From CAWBRT01 sp963696525 (GTDB lineage: Bacteria > Acidobacteriota > Terriglobia > Terriglobales > Acidobacteriaceae), in the NCBI GenBank assembly GCA_963696525.1, contig CAVOKO010000009.1, forward strand, positions 1,426,001 through 1,490,000: a DNA stretch of 64,000 bases, given 5' to 3'. Below, piece by piece: positions 63,864 through 64,000 of the stretch (position 1 is the first letter of the stretch; every line of letters starts with the position of its first letter). The translations under genes were made by a program, and so were the position numbers. The notes beneath the pieces were generated by a model. The model had not been told where the DNA came from. It ran no database searches and saw nothing but the letters and a program-made list of their open reading frames with translations.

Positions 63864-64000
63864 TTAGTAATGTCGACTGAGACCTTCGGTTAGCGCAATA
63901 TAGTTTCCCCAAGGATCGGTCAGGTACACTGTTGCCAGCCCAGAAGGCAGTTTGGTATAAGGTTGATCGATTTTCACTCCACTCGCCTGCAGTTTCTTGT
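63864..64000 (-). CDS. C-terminal end of a VOC-family protein (partial)
   Basis: The minus-strand reading KLQASGVKIDQPYTKLPSGL, ATVYLTDPWGNYIALTEGL ends at the stop codon at 63864-63866. The DPWGNYIALTE block is the metal-bearing end of glyoxalase/VOC domains. The start lies beyond the window. Confidence 0.75.
   Translation of the reverse strand, partial: KKLQASGVKIDQPYTKLPSGLATVYLTDPWGNYIALTEGLSRHY

Noticed and set aside
1..64000. CRISPR arrays or rRNA genes
   Set aside because: I saw no regularly spaced direct repeats and no rRNA-like sequence on either strand by reading through.

Overview
The window looks like a chromosomal stretch of an Acidobacteriota bacterium (Terriglobia-like). This is an inference from the mix of families: CheR with TPRs, DUF5670, RcnB, a small zinc-ribbon protein ending in a CLDCGKEFPYDW motif, a KGG-type protein, DUF2891, and a degenerate hydrogenase-4-like complex. 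Base composition is moderately G+C rich. Two patches are visibly richer in A+T (about 33.9-37.8 kb and 59.0-60.7 kb), which suggests transfer.

Layout. 0-8.5 kb: an intact, tightly overlapping chemosensory operon, cheR(partial)-cheW-mcp-cheA/REC-cheB-hybrid kinase. 9.455-12.70 kb: a 3246-bp IS1-family element with 24-bp inverted repeats and an 8-bp target duplication. It carries passenger genes (KGG-like protein, HTH protein, a decayed NYN-domain gene, small membrane ORFs). 12.76-20.56 kb: an ArsR regulator followed by hyfB-C-E-F-G-H-I homologues. The large subunit lacks the nickel-binding cysteines, so this is an Ehr (energy-converting hydrogenase-related) complex rather than a hydrogenase. 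Almost every gene in it is broken by single-base frameshifts. 21-32 kb: small accessory genes, including secreted proteins, a Hen1 RNA-methyltransferase fragment, GNAT, an ICMT-like methyltransferase, DUF2891, MBL-fold and peroxiredoxin genes.

32-42.7 kb: a Tat-exported ketopantoate-reductase-like protein; an A+T-rich island with a UroD-family methyltransferase, an MFS transporter and an iron alcohol dehydrogenase; a 133-bp MITE-like element; an amidohydrolase remnant; and a YjiH-YjiG-M20 peptidase operon. 42.9-57.3 kb: a catabolic region with many decaying genes. On the minus strand are an SDR, a truncated MFS gene joined by deletion to a truncated oxalyl-CoA-synthetase-like gene, a ketopantoate reductase, a tungsten-type aldehyde ferredoxin oxidoreductase and a VOC protein. 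On the plus strand are an IclR regulator with operator-like palindromes, an MFS transporter, two tandem acetolactate-synthase-like TPP enzymes (the second frameshifted) and another broken MFS gene. 57.6 kb: the 3' end of a tRNA with its terminator, a probable integration scar. 58-64 kb: RcnB, DUF3311 plus a sodium:solute symporter plus a YtcJ-like amidohydrolase, gene remnants, a SagB-type nitroreductase and the end of a VOC gene.

Together the window combines an intact sensory system with accessory DNA in which insertion, deletion and frameshifting are frequent. Whether the frameshifts are biological decay or sequence error cannot be settled from the sequence alone.
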